NCBI GenBank assembly: GCA_036873755.1
Contig: JAVTVY010033662.1
Span: 1 to 64,000, forward strand
Length of the DNA stretch: 64,000 nt
Direction of reading: 5' to 3'
Origin: Hanleya hanleyi
Lineage: Eukaryota > Mollusca > Polyplacophora > Lepidopleurida > Hanleyidae
Every line of letters starts with the position of its first letter. Positions within the stretch are counted from its first letter, which is position 1. This document shows positions 34,589 through 46,389 of this stretch, one piece after another. The position numbers were made by a program, and so were the translations under genes. The notes beneath the pieces were generated by a model. That model had not been told where the DNA came from, searched no databases, and saw nothing but the letters and a program-made list of their open reading frames with translations.

Positions 34589-35470
34589 GCACCCGTATGA
34601 GGGCGCGGACATCACCGCAATCTTCACACTGACGGCCTCCCGCTAAGACCCGACTGTGTTTCTCCTCGATATTCAAACCCACTTCATTTTTCAATAAACG
34701 GGAGTTGATGTGTAAAACAATTTTAAACTTCAACTTTGGGGGATTATAGTGTATCGCTGAAAAATTCAAAAGACTCACGGCAGGATAAATATATTTTTTT
34801 ATCATTTTCTCGGTTTTAGACCCGCATGGTTATGGGTGTGGTTGTGTGGAAAGCACGGTAAATTTGAAATAAACCGGCTTACGTCTCTAAAAACACGTTA
34901 GGTTTCTTCCTTACACCCTTATAATGTCACCCTGAAAATTTCAGCAGGTTTATCGAAGGAGAAGTGTGATTTTTTTTTCTGCCAATCTTGCTACGGTAAC
35001 ACAGCCATTGACACCCATAGCTTTACATACACTCGCTCCTATACTGTATATGCACCCGTATGAGGGCGCGGACGTCACCGAAATCTTCACACTGACGGCC
35101 TCCCGCTCAGACCCGACTGTGTTTCTCCTCGATCTTCAAACCCGCCTCATTTTTCAATAAACGGGAGTTGATGTGTAAAACAATTTTAAACTTCAACTTT
35201 GGGGGATTATAGTGTATCGCTGAAAAATTCAGAAGGCTCACGGCAGGATAAATATATTTTATTCATCATTTTCTCGGTTTTAGACCCGTATGGTTATGGG
35301 TGTGGTTGTGTGGAAAGCACGGTAAATTTTAAATAAACCGGCTTACGTCTCTAAAAACGCCTCTTTCTTCCTTACACCCTTATAATGTCACCCTGAAAAT
35401 ATCAGCAGGTTTATCGATGGAGAAGTGTGAATTTTTTTCCTGCCAATCTTGCTACGGTAACACAGCTATA
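34589..35470 (+). repeat. 463-bp direct duplication
   Basis: GCACCCGTATGAGGGCGCGG starts units at 34589 and 35052, and the two agree closely through CTTGCTACGGTAACACAGC. The junction includes a ~50-bp segment (35004-35053) present again in inverted form at 35465-35514, beside the 61-bp satellite. Confidence 0.85.
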
Positions 35471-35524
35471 TACAGTATGGGAGCGAGTGTATGTACAGCT
35501 ATGAGTGTCAATGGGGTCTCCTTA

Positions 35525-37080
35525 CCCATGACAAGACCATCCATGGTTCTCAATGGTTATTGTTATTATGACCGTGATTCTCCTCACCCATGACAAGACC
35601 ATCCATGGTTCTCAGCGGTTATTGTTATTATGACCGTGGTTTAATCACCAAGGACAAAATCTTCCATGGTTCCCAATGGTTCTTGTTTTTATGACCGTGG
35701 TTCTCCTTGCTCATGATAAGATCATGCATGGTTCTCAATGGTTAATGTTATTATGGCCGTGGTTCTCCTTGCCCACGATAAGATCATGCATATTGCTCTA
35801 TGGTTATTGTTATTATGACCGTGGTTCTCCTCACCAAGGACAAAATCATCCATGGTTCTCAATGGTTCTTGTTTTTATGACCGTGGTTCTCCTTGCCCAT
35901 GATAAGATCATGCATGGTTCTCAATGATTACTGTTATTATGACCGTGGTTCTCCTTGCCCACGATAAGATCATGTGTAGTGCTCTATGGTTGTTGTTATT
36001 ATGATCGTGGTTCTCCTCACCAAGGACAAAATCATCCATGGTTCTCAATGGTTCTTGTTTTTATGACCGTGGTTCTTCTTGCCCATGATAAGATCATGCA
36101 TGGTTCTCAATGGTTATTGTTAGTATGACCGTGGTTCTCCTTGCCCACGATAAGATCATGCATAGTGCTCTATGGTTATTGTTATTATGACCGTGGTTCT
36201 CCTTGCCCATGATCCGATCATGCATAGTTCTCTATGGTTATTGTTATTATGACCGTGGTTCTTCTCACCCATAAAAACGCCATCCACGGTTCTCTATGGT
36301 TATTGATATTATGACCGCGGTTCTCCTCACCTATGATGGGACCATCGATAAATCTCTGTGGTTATTGTTATTATGGTCGTGCTTCTCCTCACCCACGATA
36401 AGACCATCCTTCGTTCTGTATAATTCTTGTTATTATGACCGTAGTTCTCATCTTCCACGATAAGAACATCCAAAATTCTCAATGGCTATTGATATTATGA
36501 CCGCGGTTCTCCTCACCTATGATAGGACCATCGATATTCTCTGTGGTTATTGTTATTACGGCCATGCTTCTCCTCACCCATGATAAGACCTTCCATGGTT
36601 CTCTGTGGTTGTTAATATCATGACCGTGGTTCTTCACACCCACGATAAGGCCATCCATGGTTCTCTATAGTTATCGTCATTATGACCGTGGTTCTCATCC
36701 AAAAAAGTCATCCATGGTTCTCAATGGTTCTCAATGGTGTTATGACGGTTGTTCTCGTCACCCGTGATAAGACCACCCATACTTTTCTATAATTATTGTT
36801 ATTATGACCGACCTTCTCCTCATCAGTGATAAGACCATTCATGGTTCTCTATGATCGTTGTTATTATGATCGTGGTTCTCCCCATCCATGATAAAACAAT
36901 GCATGGTTCTTTATAATTATTGTCATTATGACCGTGGTTCTCTTCGCACAGGATAAGACAATGCAAGGAGTATTGTTAGTATGACCATGGTTCTTCTCGT
37001 CCATGATAAGACCATCCATGGTTCTCTATGGTTATTGCTGTTATGAACGTGGTTTTCTTCGTCCATGATAAAACAATGCT
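35525..37080 (+). repeat. 61-bp satellite array, about 25 copies
   Basis: The unit carries GGTTATTGTTATTATGACCG, GTGGTTCTCCTTGCCCA and GATAAGATCATGCATGG-type segments with about 10-20% variation. It lies upstream of the minus-strand acidic-repeat gene, beyond the 463-bp duplication. Confidence 0.9.
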
Positions 37081-37261
37081 CCCTACGTCCAGGTAAATTC
37101 GTCACGCTGAAACTGCATAAGATAACTCAGTAACTTCGTCTGCGTAGTTAGAAATGTCAAGCCACGTGGATTTAACCAATCGAAAGTTTGTCTATGCCTT
37201 AGTTACTCGTATGTCAGTGATCTGTCTCATTACTGATTATAGAGAATAACAGAAATATGTG

Positions 37262-37460
37262 ATGTGGATCCGCTTAAGCCGGTGCTAGGACCGGTGTGGA
37301 TACTTCATAGTCTCCACATGAACAAACGCAATAAGGCGCGGCTGAGATATACGAATGCTTTTCCTGTAGGGTCATATGGTTGCTTTTTAGCCCTCAGACG
37401 TCGTAAATTTTTCCCACCTCTTGCATATCGCTCCAATTTATATAATTGGTCTAAGACGCG
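37262..37460 (+). repeat. Penelope-type flank repeat, inverted
   Basis: CCGCTTAAGCCGGTGCTAGG at the left end is the reverse of the signature at 12692. The block through 37455 is an inverted relative of 12477-12700. It is absent from copy A at the corresponding place, so it inserted or was added after duplication. Confidence 0.65.
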
Positions 37461-38118
37461 CCACTTATATCGTTGATTTGATTTTGAATATACATTCACA
37501 TTTGAAGACAGATTACAGATCATGGGTGGTTCGGCAGTATCCGCAATGACCGTTTGCTCAAGCTGCGGCGCGGTCAAGAAGCATATCATCGCATGTCACT
37601 GCGTTCTGAACGTCATGATATCGAAACGTCATAAGGGGACGTCACAATCCCAGTGCGACGTTACTCCATCTCCTTTTGAAAACAAGTGGTGAAATTCCTT
37701 CGTTATTAAATCGAAAAGTAGTGCGGAAACCTTACTTTCTATTCTGTGTTTTGAATCTATACCGAATGTTGAATATATACACCTAGCATGGAGAAAATGA
37801 CATGTATTTTAGGCATACGACTAAAAATTGATGCTAGCATTAATAATTATAATAGTTTTGGAACATTAGCGAAAATAGTAGTCTAATCATTCCAACGTCA
37901 AAATATTCAAAAGTCGTGTGGGAGCCCGCCGATTTTATTCATTTGAAATCTATATTAAGTGGAGTACTTTTAAATTTAATATAAACAAAATGACAGGGAG
38001 AGCCACCTCGACGTCAATAAATATGTTAGTCGAGTTCACTGATTTAGAGTCTTGTCCTCGTGAAACATAAGTGACTACATTTAGGTGTCTATCTCTTTTA
38101 CACTCAATTTACAGGCTG

Positions 38119-39810
38119 TGTCACAAACTAATCTGTGACCCCCGGATTCCAGAATGGAATAAACCAACAACTCTGATATTCTACAGAAAAATTGTATTCA
38201 ATATAACAAATCATAGTCGACCTAAGAATACGACTAATAACATAGAGGTTGACCTACTAATACAACCCATGATCTCGCATCAATCAAATACATTTCGGTC
38301 TACCATATGTCGGACATTCAGTTCGTTAGAAGTCCTTCATTTACTGCGTGCATTAAATTGTTCAAAGTTCAAAGTCTGTAGTCTTTACCTTTACATCTAT
38401 GCAGTCTAATTTGGCATTGTCCACAATCTATTGTTCCGAAATCTCGATATCCCAGGAATACACGAATAAAATTACTTCACCGCGTATAGTATGAAATCGC
38501 GCACAACTTCATTTATCGCCTTTTTTACACCACGCGAACACAATCAGAATTCAATCACATACCTGTGTTCCAGTTCCACTAACGGCAGTACCGGTACTGA
38601 CGAAACTATCGAAGTATACCTGTTCAAGTACACCTCCTGCATCCGCGTCACACACGGGTATAACTGTAGCCACCGAGCTTACTTTACCAGGATAACACCC
38701 CCATCGGCTTGATCCTTTTCAGCACGATTTGCCATAGTACCATCAGGACATGGAATACCTTTAGACACACAGTCAAATTCCACGGTACACCGCACACAAC
38801 AGCTGGGCTTTCCTACCAAGCCGTCACACAGAGCTCTGTCTCCATACACAAACACACTGCCTGGAATCGCACATTCCAGAGGTTTAATAGCCGATCAACC
38901 CCAAACCAGTTAATTCATATTCAAACTTTGCCATCCGCAGATATGACAAACTTGTGAGAACATTTCACTCACTTCGCGTGTACCAGCGCAAGAATACAAA
39001 TTATGCAGCAACTACCGCTTCCACATACACAAGAAATCACCTATCCAAATCATTTAAACAAATTTATCCGTCATGATCTGAATACCTGCAACCAATGTAC
39101 AGCATAATCAATGCATTTCTTCATTTAAGACGCCACGAATTTAACCCTATCTTGCCTGGGCGATTTGGGGTGTGTCGCAGCTTGGGGGGGGGGCGGAAAG
39201 TGCCCCCCTATATATTTTGTCTACCACTAAGGATAGAGCGCTGAAACTTACCACACAGTATCTTGGGTTCAAGCTCTACCGGAAAATGTAAAAAAATCCA
39301 AGATGGCCGCCATGATGACGTCACAGTGAGGTCATCTTCTCGGAAGCCATTTTTCGACCTTTTTGGGGTCGATTTTTCGAAATTTTCATTTTTCAGATTT
39401 TTCTCTCGAAAAAAATCTTATAAAATAGAGAATAATTCGTTTTGCATAAATAATATACTTTCAAGGCCTTTTATGCAAGGCAAATGTGAAGAAATGGACC
39501 GAAAAGATGAAAAACACGACTTTCGCGGATACCACATGGCCGCCATTTTGAATTTACCCATGATCCTCTACCGGGGGTATATGAAAATAGACTCAAAATG
39601 ACCCCAATAAGATAAGCTTAAAAGTCACCAAGTTTCAGCCTCCTCAGTTTTGTCGTTTCGAAGCAGCAGAGAAAAGTTCACTAGGGGGGGCACTTTCCGC
39701 CCCCCCCCCAGGCCAGGTAGGGTTAACAAGTGTTAATGTTCACACTGGGTAATCAATCCTTCACATAAAACCGACAATATTGCTTCACCGTGAATAATCA
39801 ATTCGTCACA
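38119..39810 (-). repeat. 3' LTR of the Gmr1-type element (with MITE insert)
   Basis: On the minus strand it runs from TGTGACGAATTG to TTTGTGACA. Without the MITE at 39145-39722 it is about 1.1 kb. It aligns with 41568-42622. Confidence 0.8.
39145..39722. mobile_element. TTAA-flanked MITE with nested hairpins
   Basis: TTAA flanks it at 39141-39144 and 39723-39726, and the other LTR has a single TTAA at the empty site near 42530. Terminal inverted repeats are CCCTATCTTGCCTGGGCG and CCCAGGCCAGGTAGGG. Just inside, GGGGGCGGAAAGTGCCCCC and GGGGCACTTTCCGCCCCC form a second inverted pair. The ends and TTAA suggest a piggyBac-type origin. Confidence 0.85.
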
Positions 39811-39824
39811 TTACCTCCCACATC
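39811..39824 (-). promoter_or_regulatory. Polypurine tract of the Gmr1-type element
   Basis: GATGTGGGAGGTAA on the minus strand directly adjoins the 3' LTR start TGTGACG. Confidence 0.65.
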
Positions 39825-39888
39825 AAGAGCAAAACAAATATTATGAATATTTTTTTTGTTCAATTTCTAGTGGCTGAGGGTTATCAAT

Positions 39889-41567
39889 TTATAACATCAG
39901 TCTGGACAGTGCATCAGCACATTCATTATCTTTCCCTTTAATATGTACAATCTCATATTCATATTCTTGAAGGAGTAAACTCCAGCTGAGCAATCGTTGA
40001 TTGCTATCTTTTAACTTCTGTAACCATTGCAGTGGAGAATGATCAGTTTCGATCAAAAATTTCCTACCATACAAAAATGGATGTAATTTCTTTATAGCCC
40101 AAACAATGGCCAGACTTTCTTTTTCTATAACCGCATAGTTGCATTCTCTCGGTAATAATTTTCTACTCAAAAACATAATTGGGTGGCGACCTTCTTCAAA
40201 CTCCTGAAGCAATACTGCTCCCAACCCAGTCCCACTAGCATCAGTTTGCAGAATAAATTCTTTAGAGAAATCTGGGTTCTTTAAAATTGAGGAACTAGTT
40301 AGATATTCCTTAAGAGTTCGGAAACTTTTGTTTTCTCTTTCACTCAAAACTACTTTATTCGATCGTATCTTGCTAGTTAAATTGGTCAGAGGAACGGCTA
40401 ACTCAGCAAAATTAGGAATAAAACGGCGATAATAGCCAATCATTCCAAGAAACCGTTTAACTTGCTTTTTGTTGGTTGGCGTTTGAAAGTTTACTATAGC
40501 TTCAATTTTCTCAAATTGTGGCTTTACCTCACCATTTCCGACAACAAAACCCAGATAATCAGTTTGCGTATAACCAAAATAACATTTGCTTGGTTTAGCT
40601 GTGAGTTTAGCCTTTCTGAGCCTTTTCAACACCAATTCAACATGCAATAGATGGTCCCTCCAGTTTTCACTGAAAACAATAATATCGTCAATATATACAT
40701 CTGCAAACTCTTCAGTACCTTCTAAGACTTTCCTCATCAACCTCATAAATGTTGCAGCCGAGTTCTTCATACCAAACGGCATGATAACAAATTGAAAATG
40801 GCCCATCGGAGTAACAAAAGCGGACATTTCCTTGGCATCTTCCGCTAAAGGTATTTGCCAATACCCTTTAGTCAAATCCAGTTTTGTGATATACATACTT
40901 TTGCCTAATTTGCATATGATGTCTTCTATCTGAGGCATAGGTTGCGGATCAAATATAGTGGCTAGGTTTAATTTTCTATAATCCACGCACATGCGTATTG
41001 TGTTGTCTTTCTTCTTAATTAAAACAATAGGCACTCCCCAAGGACCGTTTGAAGTCTCCATTAACCCAGCTTCAATCATATCACCTATCTCTTTTGTCAC
41101 AATAGGTCTCATTGCATAAGGCAAATTATATGGCTTCTGGAAAGAGGGCCGCTCACTAACTGTTTTTACAGAGTGTTCTATCACACTAGTACGACCTGGT
41201 ACATCAGTTAAAACATCAGTATACTGATGCAATAACAGTTTCAACTCATCACTTTCAGATTTTAATAAATCTGTAGACATATGTACATTCTCTATAGTTT
41301 CCTTTGGAACTAACAAAGGATTTAACCCCTCTTCTATATCCGTTTGAGCATCTTCTATCCTACTATCATTCATGTCAGCAGTTTCTACATGGCACGAATT
41401 AATCAAGTTGAAATTATCCTCAACCCGGACTTGCGCAATACAACTGACCTCATTTCTGTCAAACCATTTCTTCAAAATATTGACATGAAACACTTTAGTC
41501 TTACCCTCAGATAGCTCGATCTCATAATTAATATCAGATATCTTTCGGACTACCTTATAACTACACG
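39889..41567 (-). pseudogene. Pol of Gmr1-type element: integrase end, RT and RNase H
   Basis: A continuous minus-strand frame enters at about 41567 and ends in a stop at 39889. It opens with an integrase C-terminal segment (VVRKISDINYEIEL, then FHVNILKKWF), a spacer with DVPGRTSVIEH, and then a Ty3/gypsy-type reverse transcriptase: CVDYRKLN, LDLTKGYWQIPL, VMPFGMKNSAATF and the catalytic DVYIDDIIVFS. RNase H follows, with LQTDASGTGLGAVLLQ, IEKESLA, TDHSPLQWL and CADALSRL. No integrase follows RNase H; the purine tract comes 65 bp later. The frame is otherwise undamaged. The N-terminus is lost by the deletion at about 41568, so the element cannot move alone. Confidence 0.85.
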
Positions 41568-42622
41568 TATAACTATAGCCACCGAGCTTACTTTACCAGG
41601 ATAACACCCCCATCGGCTTGATCCTTTTCAGCACGATTTGCCATAGTACCATCAGGACATGGAATACCTTTAGACACACAGTCAAATTTCACGGTACACC
41701 GCACACAACAGCTGGGCTTTCCTACCAATCCGTCACACAGACCTCTGTCTCCATACACAAACGCACTGCCTGGAGTCGCACATTCCAGAGGTTTAATTAC
41801 AACACATATAAGGGAAGTGGGAAGAGGTGCCGACATACTGACTGCGTCACATGACTTCACAAAATAGTCTTCTGGTAAACCTATTCTAAAGCACATACCA
41901 AGAATCTAACGATTCGTGATATGTGTTGTATCTCAGGTACGCTTTTATTGTACCTGTTCATGTGGCAACTTGGATGATATGACCACACGGCCCCTAGCAC
42001 CGGCATAAGCGGTATTAGATACAAATCTGAGAGCTATGATGGAAATGCTCTGACAACTCGTATACTGGTAATTGGTGAGCTGTTTCGCTGTGACAACTCG
42101 TACATTGGAGATTGGTGAGCTGTATCGTCGTCAGATGTAAATGACGGCAATTAACACAAAAGACTAGTCTGTAAGGCCCGATGTCGACCCAGCATCAACT
42201 TCCCACAAATGCCAACATATATCAAAGACCAAAAGGTCTGTACAGGGGGCGAGCCTCGGGGACGAAGCGTCCACCGATCAATAGCCGATCAACCCCAAAC
42301 CAGTTAATTCATATTCAAACTTTGCCATCCGCAGATATGACAAATTTGTGAGAACATTTCACTCACTTCGCGTGTACCAGCGCAAGAATACAAATTATGC
42401 AGCAACTACCGCTTCCACATACACAATAAATCACCTATCCAAATCATTTAAACAAATTTATCCGTCATGATCTGAATACCTGCAACCAATGTACAGCATA
42501 ATCAATGCATTTCTTCATTTAACACGCCACGAATTTAACAAGTGTTAATGTTCACACTGGATAATCAATCCTTCACATAAAACCGACAATATTGCTTTAC
42601 CGTGAATAATCAATTCGTCACA
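41568..42622 (-). repeat. 5' LTR remnant of the Gmr1-type element
   Basis: Aligned with 38656-39810 of the other LTR; the last ~540 bp are missing. It carries an insertion at about 41797-42280 that contains a Penelope-type flank repeat (CCTAGCACCGGCATAAGCGG, 41993-42012). A cysteine-rich minus-strand frame (41588-41896) partly overlaps that insertion. Confidence 0.75.
41588..41896 (-). other. Cysteine-rich open frame in LTR, coding uncertain
   Basis: A 102-codon frame with about eleven cysteines (CCVRCTVKFDCVSKGIPCPD near its end). The C-terminal two-thirds is kept in the other LTR (about 38680-38890) with few changes. The N-terminal third comes from the sequence inserted in this LTR. I recognise no family. 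It could be a captured host exon within the LTR or chance. Confidence 0.25.
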
Positions 42623-44490
42623 GGCTGATCAATATATAGATTATCACAACGAGTTGTCGTTTATCTGATTATTTTCATACGAGTTAAGAAAACAAAACAC
42701 ATGAAAAAAGCTTCATCGAGTTCCATGTGGGTTTCATCAAAAGAATGTGATATAAAGCAGATAAATAAGCACGCGTTTGATCATTTATTTCTCACATCAC
42801 AATATTTTAGCATAGCCATCGGTCTATAAATGTCGAAACGGAATCGAAAGATATTTACAAAATTGTACAGATGTGATACAGCTTTTGTATCATTGAGGTA
42901 TATTACATTACTATCGATCACTGAGATGTGATAATCAGTTACTCGGATCGTTCTCTATCTATTTTCAATTTGGATGGCGCTTTCAATTCATAAGAATTAT
43001 GCGCGCCAGATCTTTGAATTTTTTTGGGTTTTTTTGTTTTCCAGCTTTACTTTTCCCATACAATTCTCAACTTTTTGCAGAACTTTTTTTTGATCAAACA
43101 ATTTTGTCTCTAAATCCGTCACGTTTCTTCTTCCTCTCGGCAATATTCGCCTGGTTTCAGGAGATTTGGTATTCCGAACTAAATTGTCCGGTTGGAGAGA
43201 GCTCAAAATGTCAGTCACTTCGTCGTCTCGGATCGTTGTGAAAAGTCTTCGTTTATAACGTCATGGCATTCTTCTTACACTGTCGGTATATTATACCGCG
43301 CACGTCTCTTACCAGTGTTATCTTGTGAAAAAGGAGCTGTTTCTACCTGCGGTTTTGTCTTGATAAATGATAATACGCTCAAAGCAAAGTCTTTTCACGG
43401 TTCCTGGCAATTTAGTAAAAGATAAATTCCTTACCCTACATAGGAATGCAGCGACAGCTCCGACAGAATCGAGAGAATATTACTGACCCGTGATTTAATA
43501 AACAGAAGATTGAGAATGATAAACATCCTTCCATTCACCCAGTCTCTAAAAGTGTCTTAGACACCATGACTGCTGATAATGAAACAAAAGTGGAAAGTGC
43601 TATTTGAAAATAGCAGCTGTGAAAGTACTTGCAAGTTGTGATGTAAATACATTATACAGAAAGTGAGAAACCTTCATTGAGAGCGTGTCTTGCCATTCAG
43701 CGAAAGTGCACACAATTAATGAACCGCTGTGGTACCACTCATATTTTAAGCATCGACAATTCCTCATCAACTCGTGGTGTACAACACAGGTCTCTCATAC
43801 AAGAGAGCTGGAAGAACGGAATTAAAAAATAAGTAATATTAACGGAAGGTTCTTAGAATTAACCAGGTCAATTTCTATTTATCTTAAGACTCAGTGGAGA
43901 GTACATTACGTAAATTCCAATTAGTAACATCATTCAATAAACATTTAGTAAACTCTAAGCGCCATATTACACGCATGCGTGATCAATCAAAATAAAGAAC
44001 TGTAAATGTGGACAGACATATTACAGTCATATATGTCCTGCATACCACAACTATTGATCGTGTTGGCCCCACTACATCTTGTATCCGTAAGGGTGCTTCC
44101 GACCCGAATAGGGTAATTAGTCATCTCTTAGAGAACTGGTAGGTCTGGATCTCCTCCCGAGTAACCCAAATAATATTATGTTTTGCAGATTTAGAAGTAA
44201 TTTGTAATTTTTTACCGGTGTGACAGATACGATGGCCTGAGGCAGCATATATAAATAGCGGAATTCATTTGAGGATGAGGTCACTTCTATACAATTAATC
44301 CAATTACATAGGAGCAGAAGATAACTGAACACGATCTAGCTTATATGCAATCATACAATCCTGTGGTAATCCTGTACGCATAGCGACACTATCACAGCTG
44401 TCCGTGCAATCAATCAGACGGACAATCAGGTGTCCGGATAAAAAACATTTACTAGCTCGTGATTGGTAAATATATGTAAATGACCTTCAA

Positions 44491-44566
44491 ATCTCGTTCC
44501 TTCTCATTCACCAAACGCTATATAGACGATCTTCTCGCTGTGATTAATCGTTATATAAATGATACT
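44491..44566 (+). pseudogene. Short reverse transcriptase fragment (active-site region)
   Basis: About 70 bp match 14360-14435 and encode the KRYIDDLLAV motif in an unbroken frame, with nothing of the gene on either side. It is the copy B counterpart of 11988-12050. Confidence 0.65.
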
Positions 44567-44976
44567 TGTATGTTAATGTAACTGACGATATGACAATATC
44601 TATGAATACCCAAAGGAGGAATTAAAAGACGGAACGGGTGCGGTGGGCAAGATAGGCTGATAACAGAATGGTACAAGAGACTGACCCACAGAGAGAGTCC
44701 ACAAGGGATCGAGACGGAGGCCTGACGCTAAAGTGTTTGATGAATGGCGGTGGTGAAGGCGTGTGGAAGAGAGACGACTGGAGGGGGGTAGATGCCTCAT
44801 TTATAACATTTGTGGATAGACGTTAGCCGTGAGAAAGAATGACATCAAGGTTTCAGTGAACAGCTCCGCGGCGGCCATGTTTCTCATACCATTTCTCCAC
44901 AAATTTCTGACGATTTAGGTTTGTCTCCGCACACGAGAGCAGCTCAACTAAGAGAAATGGGCGACCAAGTCCAAAT

Positions 44977-46389
44977 TATGGTGTTCTATTTGTGCCAATT
45001 TGATCTCGCGCGTCGACTTGCAAAAGTCGACGCGCGAAGCGCCACGCGAAAAGTCGACGTCGTGTTTTGAAACACGACGTCGCCCTTTCCGTCGCGCGTC
45101 GACTTTTACAATGTTAAAGAGATAGGCCAAAACTCGACGTCGTGTTTCAAAAGTCGACGTCGCCTTTTGCTCTATCTCCTAACATTGTAAAGTCGTCACG
45201 CGGGCGACGTCGCCTTTCAAAACGCGACGTCAATTTTTTCCGTCGCGCGTCGCCTTTTGGTTTACAAAAGTGCGCATGTTTGGGGAGCATGTATTCCATA
45301 TTGTTCACGAGACACAATAAATTATCAATCAAATTATCAATTTGATCATGTATGTGTATGTGTATGTGTGTTTGTACTGTGATGTGTTGTATTATGATAT
45401 ATTTCACCGTACTGTATGGTATGGTATTGTTTAGAATTGTATTGTTTTGTAATGTATTGAGTTGTAATATTTTGAATTGTAATATATTGTATTGTAATGT
45501 ATGGTATTATTTTGCATTTTATTGTATTGTATCGTATCATATAGTCTTGTTCTGCCTCGTATTGTTTCGTTGTATTGTGATTTGGGGTGTTAATTTCGAA
45601 CGAAAAAAAAAAAATGTTCACATCTGTGATTTCCGATCCTTGTAGCTTCTGACCGGTGTAGGTAATTTGCTGAGAATTAACTGCAACAAAGCAAGAATGG
45701 CAAGATATTTAACATACATGGAGACAATGTACCACATAATTTATTTGTTTCGCTGTCAGATATGTTATATTGCTGATTAATTTTCGAACACTGGTACCTG
45801 TGTTCCACAAAATGCACACCCCTCCATCGCGAGGACAATACGCATCTATTAGCTTGTCAATGTGTTCATATTTCGCCGGACTAATACGTAAAATAAATTC
45901 AAGTTTCCAATAATGAACCAAAAGCTTACGTAAGTAACAGTTTTGCAGGAGTAACAGTAACGTCTGGAAAACAGAGAAAAACTAATTAATAGCTTGTGTA
46001 GCTCAAAGAAAATGTGGGATCTTACTGTTTTCCGGCCGAAAACGAAAGTAAAATGACCCCACACCTCACCTTTACTTTGACAGCATATAGTCACTAGTCT
46101 AAAATGGCAGAAAACAAAGCCTTACTATTAAAAAGGGTTGTATGATTCGATCAGGAGCGCGTCAACTTTTACAATGCTAAGAGATAGGCCAAAAGGCGAC
46201 GTCGACTTTTGAAACACGACGTCGAGTTTTGGCCTATCTCTTTAACATTGTAAAAGTCGACGCGCGACGCGCGACGGAAAGGGCGACGTCGCGTTTCAAA
46301 ACACGACGTCGACTTTTCGCGTCGCGCGTCGTGCGTCGACTTTTACAAGTCGACGCGCGAGATCAAATTGGCACAAATGGAACACCATA
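44977..46389. mobile_element. Long terminal inverted repeat element, 1.4 kb
   Basis: CCAAAT is duplicated at 44971-44976 and 46390-46395, and copy A has the empty site (12425-12431). The ends are TATGGTGTTC and GAACACCATA, followed by inverted repeats of about 230 bp. These are made of alternating GTCGAC, GACGTC and CGACGTCG palindromes separated by TTTTACAATGTTAAAGAGAT-type spacers. The centre holds a TATTG-rich tract (45340-45580) and no recognisable transposase. Confidence 0.8.
45340..45580 (+). repeat. TATTG/TGTAATG low-complexity tract
   Basis: A TGTATG microsatellite followed by degenerate ATTGTATTGTAATG repeats. Open frames across it on both strands reflect composition. Confidence 0.75.

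Larger units (their letters stand above)
38119..42622 (-). mobile_element. Gmr1-type LTR retrotransposon, deleted
   Basis: The 5-bp target duplication GGCTG flanks it (38114-38118, 42623-42627), and copy A has the empty site at about 10114. It reads on the minus strand. The order is 5' LTR remnant, integrase C-terminus, reverse transcriptase, RNase H, polypurine tract, 3' LTR. A deletion joins the middle of the 5' LTR to the end of integrase, removing gag, protease and most of integrase. RNase H is followed at once by the purine tract, so integrase lies upstream, as in Gmr1 elements. Confidence 0.8.

Noticed and set aside
35525..37080. CRISPR-like array
   Set aside because: Units are whole 61-bp tandem repeats with no unique spacers; the genome is eukaryotic.
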